DNA of 14,909 nucleotides from Chloroflexota bacterium (GCA_014383605.1 JACNHM010000487.1:1-14909); one strand, 5' to 3'; counted from the first letter of the stretch, positions 7,381 to 13,098 are shown. Notes: generated by a model from the letters alone, not told the origin. A program made the numbers and translations.

Positions 7381-7463
7381 AGTAAAACGTGAGGTGTAAA
7401 ACGTAAAGTTAAGGGACAGGCATCACGCTTTACGCCATCACGTTTCACACTTTACGTTTTACT
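7381..7463. repeat. Imperfect 28-bp inverted repeat between zinc-ribbon and MinD-Fd genes
   Basis: AGTAAAACGT (7381-7390) faces ACGTTTTACT (7454-7463). The match continues inward with mostly A/G changes (GTGTAAAACGTAAAG against the complement of CATCACGTTTCACAC). Both arms are degenerate 8-bp-period words. The right arm supplies the TAA stop (7459-7461) of the zinc-ribbon gene. The transcript could fold into a long intra-operon hairpin that may tune or partly end transcription before the ATPase gene. Confidence 0.75.
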
Positions 7464-7665
7464 CTCGCGTCATCTTGGTGCCACACTTGGGGCAGGCCAT
7501 CTGATAGCACGGCTGACCGGCCTGGTGGGGCATCTTGTGACCGCAGCTCGGGCAGATGCAGTTGCCGCCCAGCCCCGCCGCCTTGGGGCCTCCCATGCGG
7601 CCCGGCCCCCGGCCGGAGCCACGTCCAGCACCACTGCCCTGTCCACCTCCTCGTCCTCGACCCAT
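7459..7665 (-). CDS. Small Gly/Arg-rich zinc-ribbon protein
   Basis: A 68-aa protein. Residues 1-34 are Gly/Arg-rich (MGRGRGGGQG at the start). Residues 35-68 form a compact metal-binding unit, CICPSCGHKMPH, then PCYQMACPKCGTKM, with Cys36, 38, 41, 53, 58 and 61. A zinc ribbon or a rubredoxin-like iron site are both possible. Small proteins of this kind are commonly found beside NifX-type and MinD-ferredoxin genes; their role is not known. The start is decided by the Shine-Dalgarno: GGGAGGTGA lies six bases before the ATG at 7665, whereas the GTG at 7674 falls inside that sequence. It lies 14 bp after the selenoprotein candidate. The stop lies inside a repeat arm. Confidence 0.8.
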   Translation of the reverse strand: MGRGRGGGQGSGAGRGSGRGPGRMGGPKAAGLGGNCICPSCGHKMPHQAGQPCYQMACPKCGTKMTRE

Positions 7666-7679
7666 GTCGTTCACCTCCC

Positions 7680-8576
7680 TTATTCACCATTTTCCTGCTT
7701 CGTTTGATCCACCACCGCAAGAACGTCCAAAAGAATCCGCGCCGCACGCTCGGCTACGAGCGAACAGGACCCCAGCCCGTCAGGTGCGTGCACTTGCTCG
7801 TACAACTCGCAGCACTGCGTCGTGCCCAGTTCGGCCAGAAACCGCTCCCGGTAGCGGGTTGCCGGATCCCAGGCTCTCTGATCATCCTCCTCCAGGCTTT
7901 GGCGTCCATACAAGCCGCCGATGACCATCACGCCGCCGCTCAAGGCCCCGCACATCTCCTGTTTGCTGTTGCCCACACCTCCGGCCAGGCCGGTAGCCAA
8001 TCGCACGTAGCGCCGCGCCGTCTCTTCTCCCAGCACATGCCCGCCCACGGCGAGCATCATCGCCTCAGCTCAATGGTAGCCTTGCCGCATAAGGTCGCCC
8101 GCCTGACGAGCCACTTCCGCCCGCGCCCTGCCGTCTCGACTCTGCCTCTGATAGCTGGCAAGTGCTTCGTGTAGCGTATTCACGGCCAACTGGGCGCAGT
8201 GCACACTCTCCTCGGGAAGGCCACCCAGAGCCGTCCGTAGCTCATCTGAAGTGATCTGCTGAGCTTCCTCCAGTGACAGGCCCTGGACCACGCTGGTCAG
8301 CTTGCTCCCGCAGGCTACAGTGGGACCGCAGCCATCGGTCATGAACGTCGCCTGGGCAATCCTGCCGTCGTCCACTCTCAGGTAGATCTCCATGGTATCG
8401 CCGCACCAGCCGCGTACGACGGCGAACGCGTCGGGCGCGCTCATGCGTCCCAGATTCTGAGGAAAGTGGCTCTCCTGGATGACCTGAGGCGAGTAGGTGA
8501 CCCTCTCTTCTTCGTCTATCAGCCGTTGCAGTTCCTCCATGGCCCTGTCAAAATCGGAAGCTGCGGCTTTGCTCAT
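7680..8576 (-). CDS. IscU-like Fe-S scaffold fused to C-GCAxxG-C-C redox domain; probable selenoprotein read through an in-frame TGA
   Basis: Read through TGA at 8070-8072 this encodes 298 aa. Residues 1-145 are an IscU/NifU-N-like scaffold with the three cluster ligands in context: Cys58 (WCGDTM), Cys83 (TDGCGPTVACG) and Cys127 (ESVHCAQLAV). Residues about 150-298 are a C-GCAxxG-C-C redox domain: MRQGYH, position 169 (TGA), AEAMMLAVG, Cys209 (MCGALSGG), Cys255/256 and Cys271 (SCSLVAERAA). Position 169 is where the family has its first invariant Cys (GYNCAEA type). If TGA were a stop, this would be two genes: a 168-aa scaffold (8070-8576) with a meaningless tail and a second protein starting at ATG 8060/8057 that lacks the N-terminal helix and first Cys. 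A SECIS-like hairpin follows the TGA. Alternatives: two separate genes, or a Cys codon lost by mutation or sequencing error. The scaffold and redox calls are firm; the recoding is likely but unproven. Confidence 0.75.
8037..8057 (-). promoter_or_regulatory. Candidate bacterial SECIS hairpin
   Basis: On the transcript, the arms AUGCUCGCC and GGCGGGCAU pair over 9 bp (eight Watson-Crick, one U-G) around the triloop GUG. The stem begins 13 nt after the UGA and its loop lies at 22-24 nt. Known bacterial SECIS elements have a short apical loop with an early G about 16-37 nt after the UGA, so both spacing and loop fit. Confidence 0.65.
8070..8072 (-). other. In-frame TGA, probable selenocysteine codon
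   Basis: TGA falls between GYH and AEAMML, at the position of the first invariant Cys of the C-GCAxxG-C-C family. Selenocysteine in place of a redox Cys is the usual pattern for selenoproteins. The sel genes needed for insertion are not in this window. Confidence 0.7.
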
Positions 8577-8579
8577 GGC

Positions 8580-9074
8580 TTACCCTGCGCCTCCCAGCCG
8601 ATCCAGACGAGCCATCACCTCCGCCAACTGCTGCTGCAGCATCTCCGCTTCCTCACGCAACCGGCCCACGTCGTCCTTCTCGTACTCGCCCGCGGCGTGC
8701 TCCTCCTCGTGAGCATGCTCGACGCTCTCGCGGCAGGGTGCGGCGCCGCTCAGTGTGCCGCCAAGGTAACGCTGTAGGGTGTGCCGCACCGTGCCTGACG
8801 CGCCCGTGATGGCCTCGATGCCGTACTGCTGGAAGAAGCCGATGGCCCGCCCGCCCATACCGCCGGTGAGCATCACGTCCACGCCCTGGCTGTGGATAAA
8901 GCCCGGCACCTGTCCCGGCGCGTGATGGCCGTAGTAGGGGTTGTCCACGGAGTTGACACTCTTCACCTCCCGGCCCTCCACGTCCACCAGAATGTAGTGC
9001 GGGCAGCGCCCGAAATGCGGGCTGACCACGCTGTCGAGACCGTTCTTGTCATCTGCAGAAATAGCGATACGCAT
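8580..9074 (-). CDS. NifX/NifB-type dinitrogenase iron-molybdenum cofactor-binding family protein (1) with C-terminal coiled coil
   Basis: A 164-aa protein. Residues 1-108 are a Nitro_FeMo-Co domain: MRIAISADDKNGLDS, SPHFGRCPHYILVDV with Cys24, then the conserved VDVMLTGGMGGRAIGFF and GIEAITGASGTV. A His/Glu-rich segment (HAHEEEH, about 120-126) might bind metal. The C-terminus is a short coiled coil (LREEAEMLQQQLAEVMARLDRL) shared with the next NifX protein and a DUF5320 protein. The family holds or carries Fe-S-based cofactors; without nif genes here, the true ligand is unknown. It is 2 bp after the preceding NifX gene and 3 bp before the scaffold gene, with GGAAAGGAAAG as the Shine-Dalgarno region. 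Confidence 0.9.
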   Translation of the reverse strand: MRIAISADDKNGLDSVVSPHFGRCPHYILVDVEGREVKSVNSVDNPYYGHHAPGQVPGFIHSQGVDVMLTGGMGGRAIGFFQQYGIEAITGASGTVRHTLQRYLGGTLSGAAPCRESVEHAHEEEHAAGEYEKDDVGRLREEAEMLQQQLAEVMARLDRLGGAG

Positions 9075-9076
9075 AA

Positions 9077-9652
9077 TCAGCTTTCCTTTCCCAGTTTCTC
9101 GATCCGCTCCATTATCTCGGCCAATTGCTGGCGTAACTCGCCAGCCGCCCGCCCCAATTCGGCGATTTCTTCCTCTCGTCCACGCTCGCGAGGAGCGGTC
9201 GGAGCCGAACTCGCTGCTGGCGGTGTCATCCCCCAGCCCATACCGCGGCCCCTGCCACGACCCATGCCCATGCCCATGCCGCGGCCCATCCCCATCCCGG
9301 CGTGAGCCTGGACGTTGGCGTCGGCAGTGGAGGGCAGCCGCCCCGCCTTGTACGCTTCCACCGCCTCCTGCACCGTCCCCCCGCTGATGAGATACACGGG
9401 CACGTTGGCGGCCTGGAAGACGTTGAAGGCGTTAGGGCCCATGTTGCCAGACAGCACGGCTTGGGCACCTTGTTCGACGATGAACTGGGCAGCCTGTATG
9501 CCGGCTCCGCCGGCAGCAGACATGGCCGGATTGTCCACGGCCTCGCACTGCATGGTCTCAGTATCCACGAAGACGTAGACAGGACAGCGCCCGAACACGG
9601 GACTGGCCGGCGCGTCCAGATCGCGGCCGTTCGATGTGACGACGATTCTCAT
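9077..9652 (-). CDS. NifX/NifB-type cofactor-binding family protein (2) with Gly/Met/Arg linker and coiled coil
   Basis: A 191-aa protein. Residues 1-110 are a Nitro_FeMo-Co domain (SPVFGRCPVYVFVDTET, AQAVLSGNMGPNAFNVF, VPVYLISGGTVQEAVEAY). A low-complexity linker of Gly, Met and Arg follows (about 117-143, repeats of GMGMGRG). The end (about 155-190) is a coiled coil containing LRQQLAEIMERIEKL. ATG at 9652 is chosen because AAGGAG lies 8 nt upstream; the TTG at 9658 would be only 2 nt from it. It differs from its neighbour by the Met-rich linker, so the two are paralogues that have diverged. Likely role: binding or delivery of a metal-sulfur cluster together with the other island proteins (inference). 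Confidence 0.9.
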   Translation of the reverse strand: MRIVVTSNGRDLDAPASPVFGRCPVYVFVDTETMQCEAVDNPAMSAAGGAGIQAAQFIVEQGAQAVLSGNMGPNAFNVFQAANVPVYLISGGTVQEAVEAYKAGRLPSTADANVQAHAGMGMGRGMGMGMGRGRGRGMGWGMTPPAASSAPTAPRERGREEEIAELGRAAGELRQQLAEIMERIEKLGKES

Positions 9653-9683
9653 TTGCAATTCTCCTTAATCAAGAGTACAATTC

Positions 9684-9750
9684 AAAATGTGAAACGTGTT
9701 GCGTGCTGCGTATTCCGTTTCACGCGTCACGGATCACGCATCACGTGTGG
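9684..9750. repeat. Degenerate 8-bp-period intergenic repeat
   Basis: Variations on GTGAAACG and CACGTTTC/GCGTCACG words. GTGAAACG (9689-9696) and CGTTTCAC (9716-9723) are perfect inverted copies around a 19-nt loop. Same style as the tract at 7381-7463. Confidence 0.65.
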
Positions 9751-9755
9751 GGTGT

Positions 9756-9797
9756 CGGGGCGGGTGGCGAACCGCCTGATGGTACTCACCCGCCCCG
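9756..9797 (-). terminator. Large nested stem-loop downstream of DUF5320 gene
   Basis: CGGGGCGGGTG (9756-9766) and CACCCGCCCCG (9787-9797) are perfect 11-bp arms. Inside lies a second small hairpin, GGCG-AAC-CGCC (9766-9776). There is no T-run, so it is not a standard intrinsic terminator. It could pause or end transcription, protect the upstream mRNA, or be a mobile palindromic repeat. Confidence 0.45.
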
Positions 9798-9805
9798 TTT
9801 CCTCA

Positions 9806-9837
9806 TCCTCCCGCAGGTTCCAGGACTTGCGGGAGGA
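9806..9837 (-). terminator. Perfect 10-bp stem-loop just after the DUF5320 stop
   Basis: TCCTCCCGCA (9806-9815) and TGCGGGAGGA (9828-9837) pair around a 12-nt loop. It begins 3 bp after the TGA of the DUF5320 gene on the minus strand and is followed 8 bp later by the larger stem-loop. There is no clear U tract, so it is a candidate attenuator or mRNA-stabilising structure. Confidence 0.45.
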
Positions 9838-9840
9838 CAC

Positions 9841-10230
9841 TCACTCCTCCCCTTCGAGTTCCTCGATGCGCTGGCTGATGGCTTCCAGTTCCTCTTTCAG
9901 CCATTGCGCTTGTTCCTTGCGCGCGTCGAGCTCCTCGTCGGGAGATGGAGCGTAGGGGCCGTAGTCCATAGGCGGCGGGCCCCACGCTGGCCCGTAGCCG
10001 AAGCGCGGCCAGGCCGGCATTCCCATGGCGTAGTGCCAGTGGCGCCAGCGGAAGCCGCGCCCCATGCCGCGTGCCCAGCCACGTCCCCCACCGCGTCCCC
10101 AGCCTCGGCCGAAGCCGCCTCGGGGGAACGGATGGGCGTAGCCTGGCATATCGTAGCCCGCGCAGGTGCCGGCACCCCGGCCCGTCATCGGGCCCTCGCC
10201 CATCGGCCCAGTTCGATCTCCTCTTGGCAT
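9841..10230 (-). CDS. DUF5320 domain-containing protein (1)
   Basis: A 129-aa protein with the DUF5320 N-terminal signature MPRGDRTGPMGEGPMTGRG, then AGTCAGYDMPGYAHP with the single Cys. The middle is rich in Gly, Arg, Trp and Pro, and the end (about 100-127) is a coiled coil, LKEELEAISQRIEEL. Start at ATG 10230, preceded by the near-perfect Shine-Dalgarno AAGGAGGTGA; the GTG at 10239 lies inside it. The function of the family is unknown; it is repeatedly found beside NifX-type and Mrp/MinD genes. Its coiled coil resembles those of the two NifX proteins downstream, which suggests a shared complex (inference). Confidence 0.85.
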   Translation of the reverse strand: MPRGDRTGPMGEGPMTGRGAGTCAGYDMPGYAHPFPRGGFGRGWGRGGGRGWARGMGRGFRWRHWHYAMGMPAWPRFGYGPAWGPPPMDYGPYAPSPDEELDARKEQAQWLKEELEAISQRIEELEGEE

Positions 10231-10278
10231 CTTGTTCACCTCCTTTCTGTGGAAATATTATCCTGACGAGCAACCTCT

Positions 10279-10560
10279 CTACCACACGCGACCTCTGCCG
10301 CGCCCCCGACCACCCCAGCCTCTACCCAGGCCCCACCCGCCGCGCCCCAGGCCCCATCGAGGACGCCCAAAGCCGTAAGCTGGTGGATACCCTCCGTAAG
10401 GCCGGAAAGAATAGGGGCGATAGGCACGAGGCGCGCCATACGAGCCAAAAGGCGCCACACGCGCGCCTGCGTACGGAGGGCTGTATGGATTGCACCACCC
10501 TCGTGCGCCGCCGGTCATTGGCCCCATCCCGGCTGGTCCTGTTCCATCAAATCCTGGCAT
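10279..10560 (-). CDS. DUF5320-like Gly/Arg/Tyr-rich protein (2)
   Basis: A 93-aa protein with MPGFDGTGPAGMGPMTGGARG at the start, a variant of the DUF5320 signature, then GWCNPY with its only Cys. The remainder is Tyr/Pro/Arg-rich and ends in Gly-Arg-Trp repeats. Unlike its neighbour it has no coiled-coil tail, so it may be a shortened family member. ATG at 10560 is set by GAGGAGGTGA 7 nt upstream. It lies 68 bp after the Mrp stop and 48 bp before the other DUF5320 gene. Composition alone would make it look spurious; the strong Shine-Dalgarno and signature support it. Confidence 0.8.
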   Translation of the reverse strand: MPGFDGTGPAGMGPMTGGARGWCNPYSPPYAGARVAPFGSYGAPRAYRPYSFRPYGGYPPAYGFGRPRWGLGRGGWGLGRGWGGRGRGRGRVW

Positions 10561-10628
10561 CGTATTCACCTCCTCGCATTTTGTCAGATCAGTATGCGGA
10601 TAAATTGGTAAGTTGGATAGGATCCCTA

Positions 10629-11717
10629 TCACTTCTTTCCAGGCCCAACGGGGAACATTGGTTGCCTGGCTGGCCGGGCGGCCTTCATCAGCTGCTCGGC
10701 CATGGGAGCGAATTCCTCGGCTGCATACTCTTCGATCTGGCCTGCATCACAGAGCCTGGCAATCTCCGGATCAATGGGCAACCGCCCCAGGAACGGTATC
10801 CACAGCTTGCGAGCCATCTCCTCGGCATGGCTGGGGCCGAAGAGCTCGTACCGTTTGCCTGTATCGGGGCAGACGAAATAGCTCATGTTCTCCACCAGTC
10901 CCAGGATAGGCACGCCCAGCCGCTGGGCCATGCTGGCCGCCTTGCGTACCACCATGCCCGCCAAATCCTGCGGCGAACTGACCAACACCACGCCGCTCAT
11001 GGGCAGCGACTGCATCACCGTCAGCGAAGCGTCGGAAGTGCCCGGCGGCAGGTCTACGATCAACCAGTCCAGATCGCCCCAGAAGACGTCGCCCCAGAAC
11101 TGCCGGATGGCTCCGCTGATCAGCGGCCCGCGCCAGATCACCGCGTCGTCCTCGTTGGGCAGCAGCAAGTTGATGGACATGACTTTGATGCCCGTCTCTG
11201 TCTCGGCGGGCAGAATGCCCAGCGGGCTCTGACCGGGCCGGACGCTGTTGGGAAAGAACATCTTGGGGATGCTGGGGCCGGTGATGTCGGCATCGAGCAC
11301 GCCGACCCGTTCCCCCTGACGGCGCAGGGCCACTGCCAGCAGGCTGCTGACCAGCGATTTGCCCACGCCTCCCTTGCCGCTCATCACGGCGATGACCCGT
11401 TTGATGTCGTTAAAGTGCTCGGCGATTCCCCCTTCATCCGGGTTGCCAATGCCAATGCGCTTTTTTTCTTCGACGGTCATCTCCGCCAACTTGACGTCCA
11501 CCGTTTCGATCCCCTCCAGGGCCAGCACTGCCGCCCGCGCCTCGGATACGATCTGCTCTTTCAGGGGACAGGCCAGCGTGGTCAGGGCCAGCGTGAAGCG
11601 CACCTGCCCGTCTTCGATCTCCACGTTCTTGACCATCCCCAGTTCCACCAAACTGCGCCGCAACTCGGGGTCCATGACCCCGCGCAGCGCATCAATTATC
11701 TGTTCCTCTGTAAGCAT
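10629..11717 (-). CDS. Mrp/NBP35 (ApbC-type) Fe-S carrier ATPase with N-terminal MIP18/DUF59 domain
   Basis: A 362-aa cytoplasmic protein. Residues 1-80 are a MIP18/DUF59 domain (EEQIIDALRGVMDPEL, TLACPLKEQI with Cys50). Residues 105-345 are the Mrp P-loop ATPase: Walker A MSGKGGVGKS (112-121), VLDADITGPSIPKMF, LIVDLPPGTSDASLTVMQ. The family binds a bridging [4Fe-4S] cluster through a CxxC motif. Here that site reads SYFVCPDTGKRYELFG, with Cys283 but Thr286 in the place of the second Cys. It is full length for the family. AAGGTGAC precedes the ATG. It probably loads or transfers Fe-S clusters to the NifX and scaffold proteins encoded downstream. Confidence 0.92.
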   Translation of the reverse strand: MLTEEQIIDALRGVMDPELRRSLVELGMVKNVEIEDGQVRFTLALTTLACPLKEQIVSEARAAVLALEGIETVDVKLAEMTVEEKKRIGIGNPDEGGIAEHFNDIKRVIAVMSGKGGVGKSLVSSLLAVALRRQGERVGVLDADITGPSIPKMFFPNSVRPGQSPLGILPAETETGIKVMSINLLLPNEDDAVIWRGPLISGAIRQFWGDVFWGDLDWLIVDLPPGTSDASLTVMQSLPMSGVVLVSSPQDLAGMVVRKAASMAQRLGVPILGLVENMSYFVCPDTGKRYELFGPSHAEEMARKLWIPFLGRLPIDPEIARLCDAGQIEEYAAEEFAPMAEQLMKAARPARQPMFPVGPGKK

Positions 11718-11762
11718 GTCACCTTATCCTTGAGTTGTTCTGACTTCGATGCCGGTCTCAGT

Positions 11763-11787
11763 GATCAGGGATCAGGCATCCCTGATC
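11763..11787. repeat. 10-bp palindromic hairpin between DUF364 and mrp-like genes
   Basis: GATCAGGGAT (11763-11772) and ATCCCTGATC (11778-11787) are perfect arms around a 5-nt loop. Outer copies CAGTGAT (11759-11765) and ATCACTG (11792-11798) extend the symmetry. The words again repeat with a period near 8. There is no U tract. It sits in the 92-bp gap before the ATPase gene and could attenuate transcription after DUF364. Confidence 0.65.
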
Positions 11788-11809
11788 GCCAATCACTGAT
11801 ACCCCATAC

Positions 11810-12556
11810 CTAATCTGCCATTGTCACCAGCCGCACGCCGCCGCGATGGATCTGCCGGAAACTGGCCCCCTGGCTCACCAGCCGCAGCACGCTGTCCACA
11901 TCGTCCACCAGCGCGCCCGAAAGGAGATGCACGCCGTGGTCGAACAGCAGCGGCGACAGCGGCGTGCTGGGGCCCAGCAGCAGCACGTAGGCATCCGGCC
12001 GGCACAGAGCCAGCAGCCCATCAAAGGTGCGGTTGATCAGTGACGTGCTGGTGATGGCCACCACGTCCGCCTGGGGGATGACCTCCGACGCAGCTTCGGC
12101 GGGCAGGTCCTCTGGCCCCGGACGCAGCTCCAGCACCCACAACTGCCCTACCGCTTCCCGTAAACTCTGGATGAAGGGAAAGTGACCCACGATGGCCACG
12201 CGCTTCCCCGCTCCCCTCTCGCCGATCACTTCGGCGGCGTTCAGTTCCACGCAGGTGTCTTCGTCTACCTCCAGCAGAGCGTTGATCGTGGCCATGCCGA
12301 TGCTGGCTTCCAGCAGGCTGTCGGAGTGGATCAGGCCAGCCAATTCCAGCGCGCTGCGTTCCGTCAGCCACCCCGCCCCCCGCACCGGGTAGTGGCCGCT
12401 CTGATGATGGTCCTCCCCGCGCAGCGCTGAAGCCAGGCCGCAGCACCGCCGGCCTCCCCGCTCTACCACCACCGCCGTCCAGAAGGCCCCGATGCGCACC
12501 TCCTGCACTGTAGCGTCGTCGGGCAGCGTGGCCAGCAGGTCATCCGTGATGCTCAC
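11810..12556 (-). CDS. DUF364 family protein (putative heavy-metal chelation, with DUF4213-type N-terminus)
   Basis: A 248-aa protein. The N-terminal part matches DUF4213 (VQEVRIGAFWTAVVVE, RCCGLASALRG, GHYPVRGAGWLTERS, then LLEASIGMATINALL). The rest is a Rossmann-like DUF364 domain (KRVAIVGHFPFIQSL, ADVVAITSTSLINRTFDGLL, VLLLGPSTPLSPLLFDHG). Members are thought to bind or insert metal, but this is not well tested. The start is GTG at 12556 (then SITDD), preceded by GGAGGAGGGAAAGG and overlapping the PadR stop by 17 bp, so the two are coupled. The frame continues open upstream, but that part is antisense-like sequence over PadR. As the partner of the repressor it may be the first effector of the island. 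Confidence 0.85.
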   Translation of the reverse strand: MSITDDLLATLPDDATVQEVRIGAFWTAVVVERGGRRCCGLASALRGEDHHQSGHYPVRGAGWLTERSALELAGLIHSDSLLEASIGMATINALLEVDEDTCVELNAAEVIGERGAGKRVAIVGHFPFIQSLREAVGQLWVLELRPGPEDLPAEAASEVIPQADVVAITSTSLINRTFDGLLALCRPDAYVLLLGPSTPLSPLLFDHGVHLLSGALVDDVDSVLRLVSQGASFRQIHRGGVRLVTMAD

Positions 12557-12950
12557 CCTTTCCCTCCTCCATGTGCTGATCGTAGGCCTGCAAGAAGCGG
12601 TGCAGCACCCGGTCCGTCTCCTGCAATCCTGCCGCCCACCAGGCCAGGGCACGATCGCCCTCCTCGGTGATGCGGTAGACCCGCCGCGCCGGGCCGGCGC
12701 TGGCCTCCGTATCCCACTCCGAGGCCACCAACCCCTCCTCCTCCATCTCCCGCAGATAGCGGTAGACCGCGCTGGAGTCCACGGGGTCCTCGCTGAAGCC
12801 AAACTCCTTCAGGTTTTCCATCAAGTTGTAACCGTGGGAGGGGCCTTGGTGCAGCAGCAGCAACAGGCAGGGCTGCACGAAACGGGCAATGCGCCGCCAG
12901 CGGGGCATGCCCTGCCCCCCCCTCCAACCTCTTCGCCAGCCTCTAGGCAT
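12540..12950 (-). CDS. PadR-family transcriptional regulator
   Basis: A 136-aa DNA-binding protein with a PadR winged helix: PCLLLLLHQGPSHGYNLMENL (about 27-47), SSAVYRYLREMEEEGLV (59-75, recognition helix region) and the wing ARRVYRITEEG (88-98). A short C-terminal helix for dimerisation follows, so it is a short (PadR-s2-like) member. The N-terminal 18 residues are unusual: Arg/Gly/Trp-rich (MPRGWRRGWRGGQGMPRW), echoing the composition of the DUF5320 proteins. The start at 12950 has GGAG 7 nt upstream; an ATG at 12974 would lie upstream of that signal. Two ATGT/ACAT palindromes lie between its promoter and start, so it probably represses itself and the island. The inducer is unknown; a metal or redox signal is a guess. 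Confidence 0.88.
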   Translation of the reverse strand: MPRGWRRGWRGGQGMPRWRRIARFVQPCLLLLLHQGPSHGYNLMENLKEFGFSEDPVDSSAVYRYLREMEEEGLVASEWDTEASAGPARRVYRITEEGDRALAWWAAGLQETDRVLHRFLQAYDQHMEEGKGEHHG

Positions 12951-12961
12951 GTCGTATCTCC

Positions 12962-12970
12962 ATGTAACAT
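12962..12970. promoter_or_regulatory. Candidate PadR operator 2 (ATGT-A-ACAT)
   Basis: A perfect 9-bp palindrome with the ATGT/ACAT half-sites typical of PadR operators, 11 bp before the padR start. Its centre lies 22 bp (about two helix turns) from operator 1. Confidence 0.5.
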
Positions 12971-12981
12971 CCATCTATCTG

Positions 12982-12994
12982 TATGTTGCACATA
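12982..12994. promoter_or_regulatory. Candidate PadR operator 1 (TATGT-TGC-ACATA)
   Basis: A perfect inverted repeat TATGT/ACATA with a 3-bp spacer, covering the expected transcription start just after the -10 box. Binding there would block the polymerase. Confidence 0.55.
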
Positions 12995-12995
12995 G

Positions 12996-13024
12996 ATTAT
13001 ACACCCAATGCCCCACCCTGTCAA
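12996..13024 (-). promoter_or_regulatory. Perfect consensus sigma70 promoter for padR and the cofactor island
   Basis: On the minus strand, TTGACA (13019-13024), exactly 17 bp, then TATAAT (12996-13001). All twelve consensus positions match. The start would be near 12989, giving a leader of about 39 nt. So strong a promoter next to a repressor gene fits tight repression. Confidence 0.85.
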
Positions 13025-13098
13025 ATCGCCACATCCACTTGCGCGGGAGGCAGCAGGTTGGCAGATTGGTGATGCCCCAGAATATTAAGCGATGCCCT

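Noticed and set aside
8580..9652. Reading the NifX pair as part of a nitrogen-fixation cluster
   Set aside because: No nifH, nifD, nifK, nifE, nifN or nifB is present, and the same NifX-type families are widespread in anaerobes that do not fix nitrogen.
10071..11813. A 580-codon plus-strand open frame over DUF5320 and Mrp genes
   Set aside because: It runs antisense to three supported genes with strong Shine-Dalgarno sites, has no family signature and crosses intergenic hairpins.
12557..12802. N-terminal extension of the DUF364 frame
   Set aside because: It overlaps the winged-helix region of PadR in another frame, and a GTG with a good Shine-Dalgarno sits at the expected family start.
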